A program made the position numbers and the translations under genes. From Brevipalpus yothersi (Eukaryota; Arthropoda; Arachnida; Trombidiformes; Tenuipalpidae), in assembly GCA_003956705.1 (NCBI GenBank), contig QZCP01000063.1, forward strand, positions 44,358-108,357: 64,000 nucleotides of DNA, given 5' to 3'. Position 1 is the first letter of the stretch; every line of letters starts with the position of its first letter. Below are positions 25,045 through 36,362 of this stretch, piece after piece. The notes under the pieces are model-generated. The model was not told the origin of the DNA. It did not search any database and saw nothing but the letters and a program-made list of their open reading frames with translations.

Positions 25045-27208
25045 TTTTCATTGTTGGTTTGAAAAGATATCCCAGGGATCCAGGCTTCAATCGTAACTTC
25101 GACAGCTTCTCTTGTATATACATGTCTATGAATTGTGTTCAACACTGGAACGCAATAAGAGGGTACTTTTGAGCCAGTGATTCTATTGATTGCCATGATT
25201 CGAGGATTTGAGGAACTCTGATATTCTTTACTCTATTCAGCTTTATCATAGCGAGAAACCAATTTTTAGATTTGACATCACAGGCACACAGGCACACATG
25301 TACACAAAAAGGAGAGCTAAAAAATTCTGTAAGTGAAAAGAAAGTTTACTGTGGTTTTCTGTGAAAGGGGTGGATATTTATGCAATGAATGAATCTCATG
25401 CATTCTGTCATATATTATACACACACTACTCTTCTCTTTGGAACATTTACTGAGTTTGCTTCCTGGTCAGAATAGTGAATTTGGATACTTTTGAGAGGAA
25501 ACAGAATAGCAAATCGATTTTCAAATTCAATTCAGATCATCTTTGTACAATAAAGAATATATTCCCTTGAAATGTGAATGCCTGGGCTTGCATACTTTCC
25601 AGAAAAACTTTACTAAATGATGCCTCAAATTATGAACAAATTAGATTTCATGATTTCATGATTCAAATGCTTTGAATCATGAAATGCCATTCGCTGGTTT
25701 CAATTTGAGAAGGCTAAAAATTTGTAGTTTATCCTCAAGTATTTAGATAAGATTCAGTTTTGTGTGAGGAAATGTGATCATTTTCGAAGGAAAATCGAAA
25801 TTCTCTCTGCATAAAACTGATAACTGATAATAAATAAACCTATGAAGAAAAGTTGCCACTGAATTCTGATGAAATTCTTCAGACTTACCATATCAAGATC
25901 GCTGATTTCACTGATGCTTCTGATGAGAAAATTAACAGTTACCTCGCATGGACCATCTATATTCGGGAAATACGAAAGAGTAGAGGAGAAGTCAAGATCA
26001 TTCATATCAAGTTTTTTACATTTCAAAACGGAAACATAAGGTTTAAAATCATCATATTCTATCTTGAGAAGCTGGGAAGCCAATAGATGACATAGCTAAT
26101 TAAAAATTTGGTTTCACCTCAAAATAATTCAAATATCGTATCGTTTGGTAATGCTACTTTTGAATTTCCAATCAAATAACTTTCCAAAATGAATCTTTGA
26201 GATTTAAAGAAATGATAGTTTACTGTCAGCACTTTGAACGTTTGGAAATGCAGAGAACACTGTAAAAATGTCAAGTCCTATTCCTGAACGGATTTTTAGG
26301 GCCTCAAAATATCTCTGTAAGCCTCTGTAATATAGAAGCTTTCAAAAATGATTCCCATGTGACTCATATGAATGTTAATTCTCGGATGTTAACATCTATA
26401 ATCAATGCAAGTTTATTCCTTATAAAGTGCTTCAACTATTAATCTCAATGCACACACTATGTCTATTAGCATAAGTTAAACTAATGTCACCATAGAGCAT
26501 CGAATTCACATTCAAATCAGCTTTTTTCTCCTCTCTCTCTCAAATATTCTCATGAGCCAGCCTTTATCTAGTTTATTTGAGTGCAAAAAACATAGAAAGC
26601 CTTTATTATTCAATGGCAGTTCTATTCAGATGAGCAGCAATAAAAAAAATTTCTCCTCTCTCTCTACACTGTATGTAAAGTGTTAAAAATTACTCTGATC
26701 TTTTCTCTCTCTTTTCCTTCCTTTCTTTCTATTTGAAATCAAATGTCACGTCTTTTGAAGAGAAAAGGGCACAAAAAAGCTCTCAAATAAGACTTGTCCT
26801 CACTATCGAAACTGATAAATAACTATCTAACATAGTTAATCGGAAATATTCTCTCTTGGTGTATTCAAGCAAAGAAAGGTTAAAGCTCAATTTTTTACTT
26901 GACTATGATAGTGATCATTAATTTGTATTCATTTTGGAATGCAGAAATCTGATATTTCCATCTTGATCACAGATCATCTTCCATCATTATCTTCTCTTAT
27001 CACTTCGATCTTCTTCGTTCTATCGTTGATATTCTTTGATAGAAATCAATGAATACCAGAGTTGAAGAGCTCACTGTCAGTCTTACCATTCCCATGTGAG
27101 GATCCATTCGGTCTTATCCGATTATCATATATTTGCCTGTCTGCATTACGGCCAAGAATTTGATCCAGTATTTGCTTTTCTAAACTTTTTATACTCTCAC
27201 CAGAGAGA
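21252..27208 (-). CDS. GluCl: Glutamate-gated chloride channel subunit, paralogue A (first exon not found)
   Basis: Inhibitory Cys-loop ligand-gated chloride channel subunit; GluCls are the target of avermectins. Minus-strand exons: 27208-27087, 25956-25889, 24487-24181, 23437-23306, 23211-22766, 21518-21252; every junction keeps phase, giving 446 aa after a missing signal-peptide exon. Landmarks: the N-terminal helix with ILDQIL and YDNRIRPNG; DGPCEV...IRSISEISDL; TFREEWLDDRL; the Cys loop from CSMDLKFYPMDNQWC; the second disulfide in loop C (NYCTSKTITGEYSC); TM1; TM2 with the anion-selective PAR motif (PNAIPARVSLGVTTLLTMAT); TM3; a short intracellular loop; and TM4 (IFFPAMFSLFNLVYWLTYL). 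TM3 reads VDVWTEACLTFVF, with Glu (codon 22963-22961) where GluCls usually have Gly. Exon sizes and phases largely match paralogue B at 41-47 kb; B has one extra loop exon. The exon 1 junction phase (two bases carried) is the same in both genes. Confidence 0.93.
21731..21816. repeat. (GA)n microsatellite, imperfect
   Basis: About 85 bases of GA with a few T interruptions, in the last intron of GluCl-A. Confidence 0.9.
24974..25041. repeat. (AG)n microsatellite
   Basis: About 34 perfect units, in the GluCl-A intron between the exons at 25.9 and 24.5 kb. Confidence 0.9.
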
Positions 27209-29070
27209 CTGTGAATAAAAAGAGGAGAGAAAAAAGATGAAAGATGTTGAATATCTGTGGGCTGATTTCCAATAAGATATCATGATCATCTGATGAAATC
27301 GAAAAATGAAGTAATAGGGTCTTCGAACAACTCTCTCTTCAATTTGGAAAGGTCATTCAGGTAGGAAGAGTATGATAGAAATTAAGCCATTCTATCTGTA
27401 GAGTTCTAAAAATAAATTCATGGGAATCCAACATATTCAGCAATTACGGTTGCTTGAATCAGCATTCCACTCTTAACATCATGTTCAGTATGAACTGTTG
27501 AATCTCCTGTCAACTTCAATACAGTATTGGAGATATTTTTCATGAGAAATTTTCATTCAGAAATGAAGAAAAAAACCTTTCCCATTAAACCGGAGAATAA
27601 CTTTGAACACACTTCATGAAAGACTGGCATGAGTTTATCTTCAACATCATTGATCATAAAATCTTTTTCCATCTTCATCATCCAACTATCAATCCACATG
27701 TTATTCCCTATCTCTTATCGACCATTCATTTCCCAATGATCACAAATAATGGTTGAAGTGAATGTGTATTCTCTTATCTCATCTATCTGGCCATTCAAAA
27801 TCAAATGTGAACCTCTTGAACACCATGTTTTCCGTGTGGAACCGCAAGTTTGGTTCATTCAATTTTGTTCTCTTATGTTTAATGGTTTCTCTCTCTCTCT
27901 CCATCTATCTATCTATCTTGACATCCTCCAACATTATCACTTTTCTGGTTACCTCGGCCAATGTGAACAAAACGGTTTCCCAAACAGCTTTCTAGTCATC
28001 TTTGCAAGCATTGTTCAGACAATTTCTATCTTTTTTCCTCTTTGAAATCAAATGCACTTTTCATGTAGTGTTCAGAACTCAAAATACAGTAGATGATTGA
28101 ATAATCATATGATTGATGTGCAGAGACTTTGTTCACTCAAGAAAATGATGCTCAAATTCACATTGCACTTGGTTCCCATCATCCAATCTGAAGACACAGA
28201 TAATAATAATGATCCAGATCTTTAATTATGGAGGCTAACAGAGGATGGACTAAACGGTATTTATGGAGCCCTTGGAGAAGATATATTCATTCAAGTAGTT
28301 CATTCTTCTATTCTAGCATCCTATTCTACACCCTCACCAAGCAACAGGCTTGATTATTGCTGTATGATGTCCGGAAAGAGTGTTAATGACTCTCTGAAGA
28401 CTTCGGATGCTACTGCTGGAGATAGGATGACCTGAATTCTCATTCAGCTTGAATGTTCACAGCTTGGTAGGAAATCTTGATAATTAGTTATATCTACCCT
28501 GGATTCATGCTGGAAATGAATCCTGTATGTACAATTTTTACTTCTAGTACAGATGTTGAAGGTGCATAACTGAACGAAGTAGTCCACTTCAACGTTTTCT
28601 TACTAAGAGAAAGCGAAAGATTGAATATGTATACTGGAATCAAAATCATTGAATGGAGAAAAGCATTTCAGGGGTTCTTTCTACTGAGCAACTCTTGAGG
28701 TATGAGCCTATTAACTAGTTTCTGAGACATGGTATACATTTGAAGATCATTTTTAAAGATTTAAATGCTATTGATAATTGCACACATATTTCATTAACAA
28801 TCATCGAATCATTGATAAAAAAACTTTTTGTCCTAGGATTTTTGTTTTTGGACTTGGATCTGTGAATTCCTAAGCTCATCATAATTGAATGGCCATCTCA
28901 CCTCATTTTGCAGATCTATTTTCACAGCTTTGAGAATCTTAATGCCCTATATATTCATATACATATAAATCTGATTCACACATTAACCAATCATTTATAT
29001 GGTTGTTCATTTGCATTCAGGGGGAAAAGATCATTTCAGGTGTTGATAAATAAGGCAATGAGGGACATTA
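27209..29070. other. Probable GluCl-A intron 1 or 5' flank; no exon recognised
   Basis: The GluCl-A signal-peptide exon should lie upstream of 27208 on the minus strand and end with two bases of a codon. I found no hydrophobic exon meeting that requirement here. The region is AT-rich without other coding signal. Confidence 0.4.
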
Positions 29071-29102
29071 CAGGTACTTACGTATTCAAAGGAAGCGATT
29101 TC
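29071..29102 (+). repeat. Left terminal inverted repeat of the mariner element
   Basis: Starts CAGGTACTTAC and ends AAAGGAAGCGATTTC. It matches the reverse complement of 30296-30327 at 30 of 32 positions. Confidence 0.95.
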
Positions 29103-29203
29103 GATTGATTATTGCGCGTTTCATGAAAGGGTTTTAGATATAAAATCGTTATCAGTAGATGGCATTGAGACATATAATTGATTTGTAAACAAAAATTTTT
29201 CGA

Positions 29204-30256
29204 ATGTTCATCATGGTGAATAAGAAATTTCCAACTGAACTTTACGGCCAAATCGACTACTTTTTAGAGTGTGGCTGGTCTCATTCGGTCATTCAGAAAC
29301 ATCTGAAAACCCGTGGAGTGTCTATAAGTTTGAGTCAGATCTCGAAGATAAAAAATCGACACAAAAAAAATATCGAAAATATTCCTCCTCAAAAGCCTGG
29401 TCCGAAAAGATCGCTCGATGCCAACGATATTGCCCGTCTCAACAGAATGATCTCAAAACCAGATCCACCGGTACTAACGGATATGGCAAACATTTTGGAT
29501 AGTACTGTGAGAGTGGTACAAAGTACAATAAAGGAAGTTTTGGGTGCAAAACTGGTCAAAAAGCCCAAAGGCCACTATCTTACGGACGAAAAGAAGGAAA
29601 AAAGGCGCGCTCGAGCATGGCCTCTCTATCGATTATTGAAATGTGATCAGTGGAAAAAAATGGTCACATCAGATGAGGCATGGTTTTATCTGACCTCCGA
29701 GGCCGGTAAGCGGTCGGTACAATATATTTTCAAGGGCCAAACCAGAAAAGACTGTGAGGTTCAAACTCACCAGAGTCATAAGCAAGGGGTGATGGTGTGG
29801 GCGGCAATATCTACACGTGGTGTGATTGGACCTATTTTTGTGGATCCTGGTGCAAAAATTAATCAAGACTATTATATTAATAAGATTTTGAAACCAATGT
29901 CAAAGAGATATGACCTACTCTTCCCTGATAGAGATGGAATTTTTCATCAGGACTCTGCACCATCACATGCTGCCCGAAGAACGATCGAATTTTTGAGGTC
30001 ACAAAATATAAAGTTCTTAACACCTGACCAGTGGATGCCCAATAGTCCAGACGCTGCCCCATGTGATTATTTTTTATGGGGATATCTTCTATCTCGCTTA
30101 CAAAAACGAAAAATCTCGACACTTGCCGGTCTTAAAAGATGTGTGAATGAGGAGCTCCATAGAATCCCTCAAGACATGATTGATCGATGCCTCAAGAGTT
30201 GGCCAAAAAGAGTCCGTCAAATTTACTATAATAACGGTGGTAACATTGAAAACTGA
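29204..30256 (+). CDS. Mariner transposase, DD37D (maT-like), intact
   Basis: Cut-and-paste transposase of 350 aa, the usual size for mariner. The N terminus has a helix-turn-helix (residues about 12-52) and a GRPR-like linker (PGPKRS, 65-70) before a second DNA-binding region. The RNase-H-fold catalytic acidic residues are all present: D157 (TSDEAWF), D250 (FHQDSAPSH) and D288 (SPDAAPCDYFLWG). There are 92 residues between the first two and 37 between the last two, so the signature is DD37D rather than the DD34D of classical mariners; this matches the maT group. No stop or frameshift interrupts it. Met 4 at 29213 is an alternative start. Confidence 0.95.
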   Translation: MFIMVNKKFPTELYGQIDYFLECGWSHSVIQKHLKTRGVSISLSQISKIKNRHKKNIENIPPQKPGPKRSLDANDIARLNRMISKPDPPVLTDMANILDSTVRVVQSTIKEVLGAKLVKKPKGHYLTDEKKEKRRARAWPLYRLLKCDQWKKMVTSDEAWFYLTSEAGKRSVQYIFKGQTRKDCEVQTHQSHKQGVMVWAAISTRGVIGPIFVDPGAKINQDYYINKILKPMSKRYDLLFPDRDGIFHQDSAPSHAARRTIEFLRSQNIKFLTPDQWMPNSPDAAPCDYFLWGYLLSRLQKRKISTLAGLKRCVNEELHRIPQDMIDRCLKSWPKRVRQIYYNNGGNIEN

Positions 30257-30295
30257 TTGTATTTATATCAACTCATCATGAAAATATACTCATTT

Positions 30296-30327
30296 GAAAT
30301 CGCTTCCTTTGAATTGGTAAGTACCTG
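30296..30327 (-). repeat. Right terminal inverted repeat of the mariner element
   Basis: Reverse complement begins CAGGTACTTACCAATTC; two mismatches to the left repeat, at positions 12 and 13. Confidence 0.95.
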
Positions 30328-32117
30328 TAGGTTCAAGACTTCGTTTTGGATCGGAAGAATCCATCATCTCATCTTGCAGCAAGAAGCAAAGTAGCAAAGA
30401 AGAAAATCAATCATCATACTTTCGGGAATAAATTATCTCAAAGACTACTCTCGATGTTTCCTCAATGTACATTCGATAACTATTGGTGCTGTTTCATATA
30501 CTATACTGAGAGAATCTCGCTTACAAAATTGATGGAATTCTGAGAATTTGGTACTTTATTCACGATGGTTAATATCGAATCACGTGGCACTGCACATGAG
30601 AGAAATTTGATCACAAGTAAACGCCGATGTCACAGTATGATTGGTTCCACTTTGGTTTTCATCATGGAATAGATTCTCTTTTTTGATCCTATTCCGGGAA
30701 TTATAGAGTAAAATAATACCATTCATCAAATTAAGTGGGCTTAATTTGTTCTTTCATCAGCATTTCAAAAGCAAGATAGGCTAAAAATAGAGGCTGTATG
30801 ATCAAAAGGATGAAATTTGCCTCAAGGAACCTAAAAATCTCATTTTTCTTCATTACGCTGGGATCATGATCTTTCATTCTATTCTCGTTTGCATGAGTGA
30901 AGGATCAAAATTCATGAAATTAGTCCATTAAACAAGTATAGTTTCATACTTGAGCTGGAAACAATGGGAAAGATCCAAAAAATAGGTATCAAGTGCCAAC
31001 ATACCTTTCAAAAGTGATCGCTGAGAGAATTATCCATGGTATTATGAATATTTCGAATGAATAAGATGAACAAATAATTGTAACACTGAGTATACTTTTC
31101 ATAGTTAATCGAAGAGGTGCTTGAGAAAAATGAGTTTTCTCGTGGACAAACTTCCAAATTTTTGATGATGACTAGAATTCTCTCATCATGGAATGATTCA
31201 GAATTCTACTCTTATTACACTGAAAGTTTAGGTTTTTTACACACTTAGTTTTAGTAACCACTGATAAAATAGAAAATGAAGTACAGACGATCATTTAATC
31301 ACGATTTACAATTATGTATCTACACATTTCAAGCACAAAAGAGCATTAGCATAAAATCAATGATATTTGAAATACATCACATACTATGCGGCTACTTGTT
31401 GAATGATGCAAAAAAATTTCAAGATCCACCAAGAATCCTATCAGTTTACATGATATGCATTGATCAACGCACAAACCGCAAATAGTAAATTTATTCGAGT
31501 ATCATGAGAAAAAATCAGGAAAAATAACAGATTCTCATTCTAAAGCGATAACTTAGCCTTAACCAGCATCACTCTGGATGAATGAGTAGAGAGTGTTATG
31601 ATGAGATATAAAAAAGAATATGATGATGCTGAGAACATTCGTTTGGGAGAATCGAACTCATGAGAGTGAGAATAGCTCATGAGATTGCGTTCAGAGATTC
31701 TTTCCCGCAGGCTCAATTGGCTGAGTTCTAAGCTGTCAAAATTGGCGCTCATAGAAATACATGTATACTTGAACGTTGCACAACTTATGAATGGAATAAA
31801 TTTGAATCCTGAATTTTATTTCACAATATTTTAAGAACCTTATCACCTTCGAGGAAAGAATAGAAAATGAATAGAGATGAGGAAAGTCAGCCAAAAGATT
31901 CAAGTAGCCTAATAAATTTAGAGAGAGAGAGAAAGAGATCACGAACTGAATTTTTTTAGAATCGAGAACTCGATTGAATACGAATAGCTTGTACAAGGTA
32001 AGAACAAAATAAACTTGGATAAGATAGATCCTAGTTAATGAAGGGTAGTAATAATAAGTAGTAAAGTATTGATAAGATTTTCATGAAAGAAGACGATTTG
32101 CTCGATTTGAATCATGG
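30328..32117. other. Intergenic, no gene seen
   Basis: AT-rich, no convincing coding frame. Near 31660-31690 two copies of the palindrome CTCATGAG lie about 20 bases apart. A short GA stretch lies at 31918-31935. Confidence 0.5.
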
Positions 32118-33065
32118 TCAAAATCTGTGTTTGTCAGGATGGAGTCCATCTTCGCACTCTTGAGGCTTGGAATACTGAATTTTGGTTGAAAAAATTCAAT
32201 TTTAGAAGCTTAAAGAATCAACAGTAGCATTTTTACCCGTACCAGGCATCGAGAACATAGAGCTTTCTTTGTATTCTCGTAAATATCGTCCTCAAATTGA
32301 TAATCATGAACCTTTGTGAGAAATAAGGAACATTATAGTGAGCCGAAATCTCCACGATGTCTTTTCAAATGGTAACTCACCCCATTCACAACTATCCATG
32401 GCCAATATCGAAGTGGTGGCTCAAGGGAATAAGTTCTATCGGCAAAATGCTTCAAATATTGTAGTCCACGATAACTTTTTGCACACTCTAACACAGATGG
32501 GTAATCAAACATGAGTTCTCTATCACACTATTGTAGGATAGAGAACTGATGAGCTGATGAGAATTCATGTATTGCAATAAGTCTTACGGTTTTTAGGCTT
32601 CTTCTCTGCTCCAAACAAATGATGGCCTCCAAAGCTTGATCTCGGGTGTACATGTTGAGAATGCAAGCATGAACTTTTCCCTCAAAACAATCATCTGAAC
32701 CACATTCGAAGACGTGGGATCCATTCTCTACTCGTGGCTACATGTATAAATTCACATTTTAATAGCAATACAGGATTAGAATTATTGATTCTTACAGCAA
32801 TAAATCCAAAAGGAATTAGTGTAACATCGGCAACTTTCTTCAGCACATTGATTGAGGCCCCAAATTGTGTTCCAATCAAAGTTTTACAATTTTCAGACCA
32901 TATATGATAATATACGTCGATTTTGAATGAACATGACTCAATATAAATGGGCTGGAAGAGTTGGAGAGTGGTTAGGAAGGGAATAAAAATACAAGATTGA
33001 TATAATAATAATATAGTGAAACTTACATAGGTACAAGTTAGAACCAGAAGAAGTGAGAATATCAT
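32118..33065 (-). CDS. GILT: GILT-like lysosomal thiol reductase paralogue lacking the CXXC motif
   Basis: Member of the gamma-interferon-inducible lysosomal thiol reductase family, about 207 aa. Minus-strand exons: 33065-33027 (signal peptide MIFSLLLVLTCTY), 32951-32796, 32737-32588, 32527-32381, 32311-32237 and 32174-32118; all junctions are phase 0. Family landmarks are IDVYYHIW before the active site, VTLIPFGF, the Cys-rich CGSDDCFEGKVHAC block, a conserved ICLEQ, YPSVLECA, WIVVNG, and the tail ALCSRC...KPQEC. The active site reads WSENC where active enzymes have CXXC: the first Cys is Ser (codon 32897-32895), the second Cys is kept (32888-32886). Family knowledge says both cysteines are needed for full reductase activity, so this copy is probably altered or inactive as a reductase. 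It is tandem to an intact paralogue 1.3 kb upstream with the same intron positions. The donor of exon 5 could instead be at 32242. Confidence 0.85.
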
Positions 33066-34348
33066 TTTTTATGGGAACAAACTCTCCGATTCTCAAACTG
33101 AAACTTTTGTGATCGATGATTGCTGAGGCTTTTTTGAAAAAATGATTTCAGAAATATTCTCTAATCATCAAGCTGAATGACTAGAGTCATTGTAATCAAA
33201 GCAAACTACCAGGAAATCATTTAGAAGCTGACTAATTGTCTCATCCTGTGAGTTAAAATTAGACAAATTTCTGATATAAAGGAAAATATTGCAAGAAAGA
33301 TTTGCCTATTCTATAAGAAACCAGAATAATTACATGACAAATACCGGTGAAACAACAATAAAATCAGTTCAAATGCGAAATTTTATTGGCATATTCATGA
33401 GAAGCTTCGAATGAATTATTATCATAGGTAAGTATTGTAAGAAGGTATCAAAAAACCAAAGAAGAACTGATTCATTTGCTGCAAGAATGTTATGTTGCTG
33501 AGAGTTTAAGCAATTACATGTATTTATACATCAAGAAAGTATCTTTGAATAACAATCATAAAAGTTTACAAAGATGAACAGAAATTTCCAAAATTTCACC
33601 TTCTCTACTGTTGACCATGTTTTTCAGAGAACCGTTTTTCCGAATGAAATATAAAAAAGTACTCCAACGAAAGATGCAAGCTTCTCTCATTTTTTTGCCT
33701 CTTTGATCAAACTTGTGAACATTTCACAAAGTTTGTTTTGGAACATGGCGAAGATTTTCCAGAAAATTCTATTGCATTATTGCATTATTGGTGTACAGTT
33801 AATGTAGAGGTTGTGTGAATCAAAACTTTGGTACACAAATGAAATCAGGTCAAGAGATCAGACTACATGGATTTCAAGTTGAATTAGGTTATGATTGTAT
33901 GTGTTCAATTGAATCGGTTCAAATTTAATTGGAACCTGGAGCTCACCTAGGCCTAAGCCTTGAAAAAATCGCAAGTACCGAAGATTTGTTGGTGGAAATT
34001 CATCCATGATACAGAAAGAATTGGAGGGCATTCAAAAACAAGAGATAGCAGTTGGATGCTTTATTTAAATGACAATTCAATGCATAAGTTGGTTGAGTTA
34101 TTATTTTTATTTCTCTTCAACAGAAAGCCATTTGATGAATTGATAAGGCAAAAATTTCTCTCTCTCCGTAGTTAGTAACCAATAGATAGTTAAAAAGTTC
34201 ATGGGTTAGTTTATGAATAAATAGATATTCCAGCCATGGAAATCTCAAAAATCTCAAAATTTGAGCGAGTTTTTCAAAAATATGGTTCCTCCATTCATTT
34301 GTCCAGGGGTTTCAGAATTATTCTTGACTAACATAGTGGAAATGACTG
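33066..34348. other. Spacer between the two GILT genes; no gene seen
   Basis: Should contain the promoter of the downstream GILT copy and the 3' UTR of the upstream one. No coding signal or clear repeat seen. Confidence 0.5.
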
Positions 34349-35296
34349 TTAGTCTTTGCATTCCTCAGGCTTTGGATCCTTGAAAGACCAGAGACCAAAT
34401 ACAAGATTTAGAGCCAAAAATAATGGTATAAGTCATACATACCGAGCACCTAGAGCAAAGAGCTTTCCGGATATCTTGTCGCATATCATCGGCAATCTGT
34501 GTATCACGAGCCTTCGAACATAATGGAAGATCCCAAATGAATAAAGTTCTCCGGAATATGTCTCCTCTCTTTTACTCACCTCATTGACAACTATCATCGG
34601 ATAGCCCTGGAGTGGAGGATCAAGGGAAACAATTATCTCACCAAACTGAGTCAAATAATCCATCCCCAAAGTAACTGCACATTCCATAACTGAGTAAGGA
34701 TCGAATTCCAGCTTTTCACCACACTGTCAACCATACAGATATTAATCATTGTGAACTTTTCGATAGTTTTTGAATAGAAAATTTTTACCGTTACAAGTCC
34801 ATCTTCCAAATCGGTCTGTTGCTCCAAGCAAATGATTGCTTCCAGAGCATCATTTCGTGGCAGCAAGTTCACAATACAAGCATGCACTTTTCCCGCAGCA
34901 CAATTATCTGGGCCACACTTGAAATTCCACGTTCCATTCTCTGGTTTGGCCTAAAAGACATGAATCTGATGAAAATTCAACTGATAACACAAGCTGAGCC
35001 CTCCTTACAGAAACAAATCCAGTTGGTATCAGGGTAACATGGGCAACTTCTTCCAGCAAATCTTGTGAGGAGCCGAACTGATCTGCAATCAAGTGTTTAC
35101 AGTATCTACACCATGTAGCATAGTATACTTCGATCTTGTAGGAACAGGGCTCAACTGGGCCGGACTATACGTAATGAAACCCGATTAAATACAGATGTAG
35201 ATAGAGAGAGAGAGAGAGAAAATAAGATAGATTAAAACTTACATTAGCACCACCAAGACTCAGGAAAACCAACAAGATAATTTTATAGGATACCAT
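34349..35296 (-). CDS. GILT: GILT-like lysosomal thiol reductase, CXXC intact
   Basis: Predicted secreted or lysosomal disulfide reductase of the GILT family, 199 aa. Minus-strand exons: 35296-35243, 35164-35009, 34950-34789, 34723-34580, 34496-34443 and 34378-34349, all phase 0. Exon 1 is a signal peptide (MVSYKIILLVFLSLGG). The active site is WCRYCKHL, with both CXXC cysteines (35110-35108 and 35101-35099). Then come VTLIPTGF, CGPDNCAAGKVHAC, ICLEQQ, SVMECAV and YPMIVVNE. The last two exons give KALCSRCS and DPKPEEC, the usual Cys-ending GILT tail. If the last intron (34442-34379, donor GTATGT) is retained the frame stays open to the same stop, so a longer C terminus is possible. The open frame also runs through the exon 4 donor at 34579, but splicing restores the family motif. 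Confidence 0.88.
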
Positions 35297-36362
35297 TTTC
35301 AACACAACTTAGACAAACTTTTCGATTACAACCAGGATAATCAGAGTGGATGTGTTTATCTAGACAAAATTTCATGAAGTGATACTCTTCGTAATTTTTG
35401 TCTCCTTTTATACTTGCGATAGAATGGAGGATGAATATTTCAATATATATTAAGGTGAAGATTTCCAGACAATAAACCATTAAAGTATTGCTGTCAGTGT
35501 TGTAAGTGATGATAAATTTCATGGCAATACATATAATTATGATGCCTTCATATGCATCTTTTTCGGGAAATAATCTCTATCGTTGAAATTTTCATTGTGA
35601 AAGCCAATGTTTCAAAACTGTTGAATAAAATGCTTCCAGGAGAGTAAGAATGCTTGAGTTCTTGTTTTATCAAGAATATCAGATAGCTAAAGAAAAGTTT
35701 CGGTTGAGTTTCAGAGCTATTGTTGTGGAATGAAATAAAGTTGAGCAAACATGAGACATAATCATGACTAATATCTAAATTTTTATATCTTTCCATGACT
35801 GGAATTAGGAACCAACAATCAGTCAAAGTTTTGCTGTTTTACATGGAAGATGGAAAGATAATGCGATTGCCAGATTGATCCATAAACTTTGTGAGGCATA
35901 TCGAGAAAACCTACTAACTATCGCTCTGAGATGACAATTTTTCTCAAATCGAAAACACACAAAAAAATTCCAGGATCTTCACACAATCTTTGGATCATCA
36001 AACAACCTCTCGTCAGATTATCAGTTCCTAGCACAATTGTTCAACTGAATGCAATCAAGCTCCCCTATGTATCCATCGAATATCTGTTACGATAACGTCT
36101 CAAACTTTTTGATATCAAGCCTTGAATGAAAATTTTCTAATAAAGAGAGAAAGACAGAGAGAACTCCATATCGAATGTTGCAAAGTTTCCTATTTCGATT
36201 ATTTGATATGAAAGTGGTTTTTTTCTTCTTCCAAAGAAGTTCAACTTATGACTGAAATTTAAAACTTTTGCTTGGGAGTTATTCTTGAGAAATAAATCAT
36301 TTCAATCTTGAAAATTGTGTGTTTAAATTAAGTGTGATCGCTTGATACATATGGAATAAGTC
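35297..36362. other. Divergent intergenic region between GILT and the serine protease; no gene seen
   Basis: Must hold the promoters of the intact GILT gene (-) and the protease (+). No TATA box or repeat is clear; open frames are short. Confidence 0.45.

Larger units (their letters stand above)
29071..30327 (+). mobile_element. Complete mariner-type transposon (1257 bp)
   Basis: Both ends carry matching 32-bp terminal inverted repeats beginning CAGGTACTTAC, and the element is flanked by TA on both sides (29069-29070 and 30328-30329), the target duplication of the Tc1/mariner superfamily. The interior is almost filled by one uninterrupted transposase gene. Near-identical TIRs and an intact frame suggest a recent insertion. 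It lies between GluCl-A and the GILT genes and may be inside GluCl-A intron 1. Confidence 0.95.

Noticed and set aside
27970..28025. A minus-strand ATG frame ending in AG before GTAACC, in the right phase for GluCl-A exon 1
   Set aside because: The encoded peptide is basic and polar (MLAKMTRKLFGKPFCSHWP), not a signal peptide, and the donor is weak.
31640..31745. A tRNA-like stretch on the minus strand with GAGTTCGATTCTC
   Set aside because: The T-arm does not pair properly and no acceptor stem or anticodon arm can be drawn.
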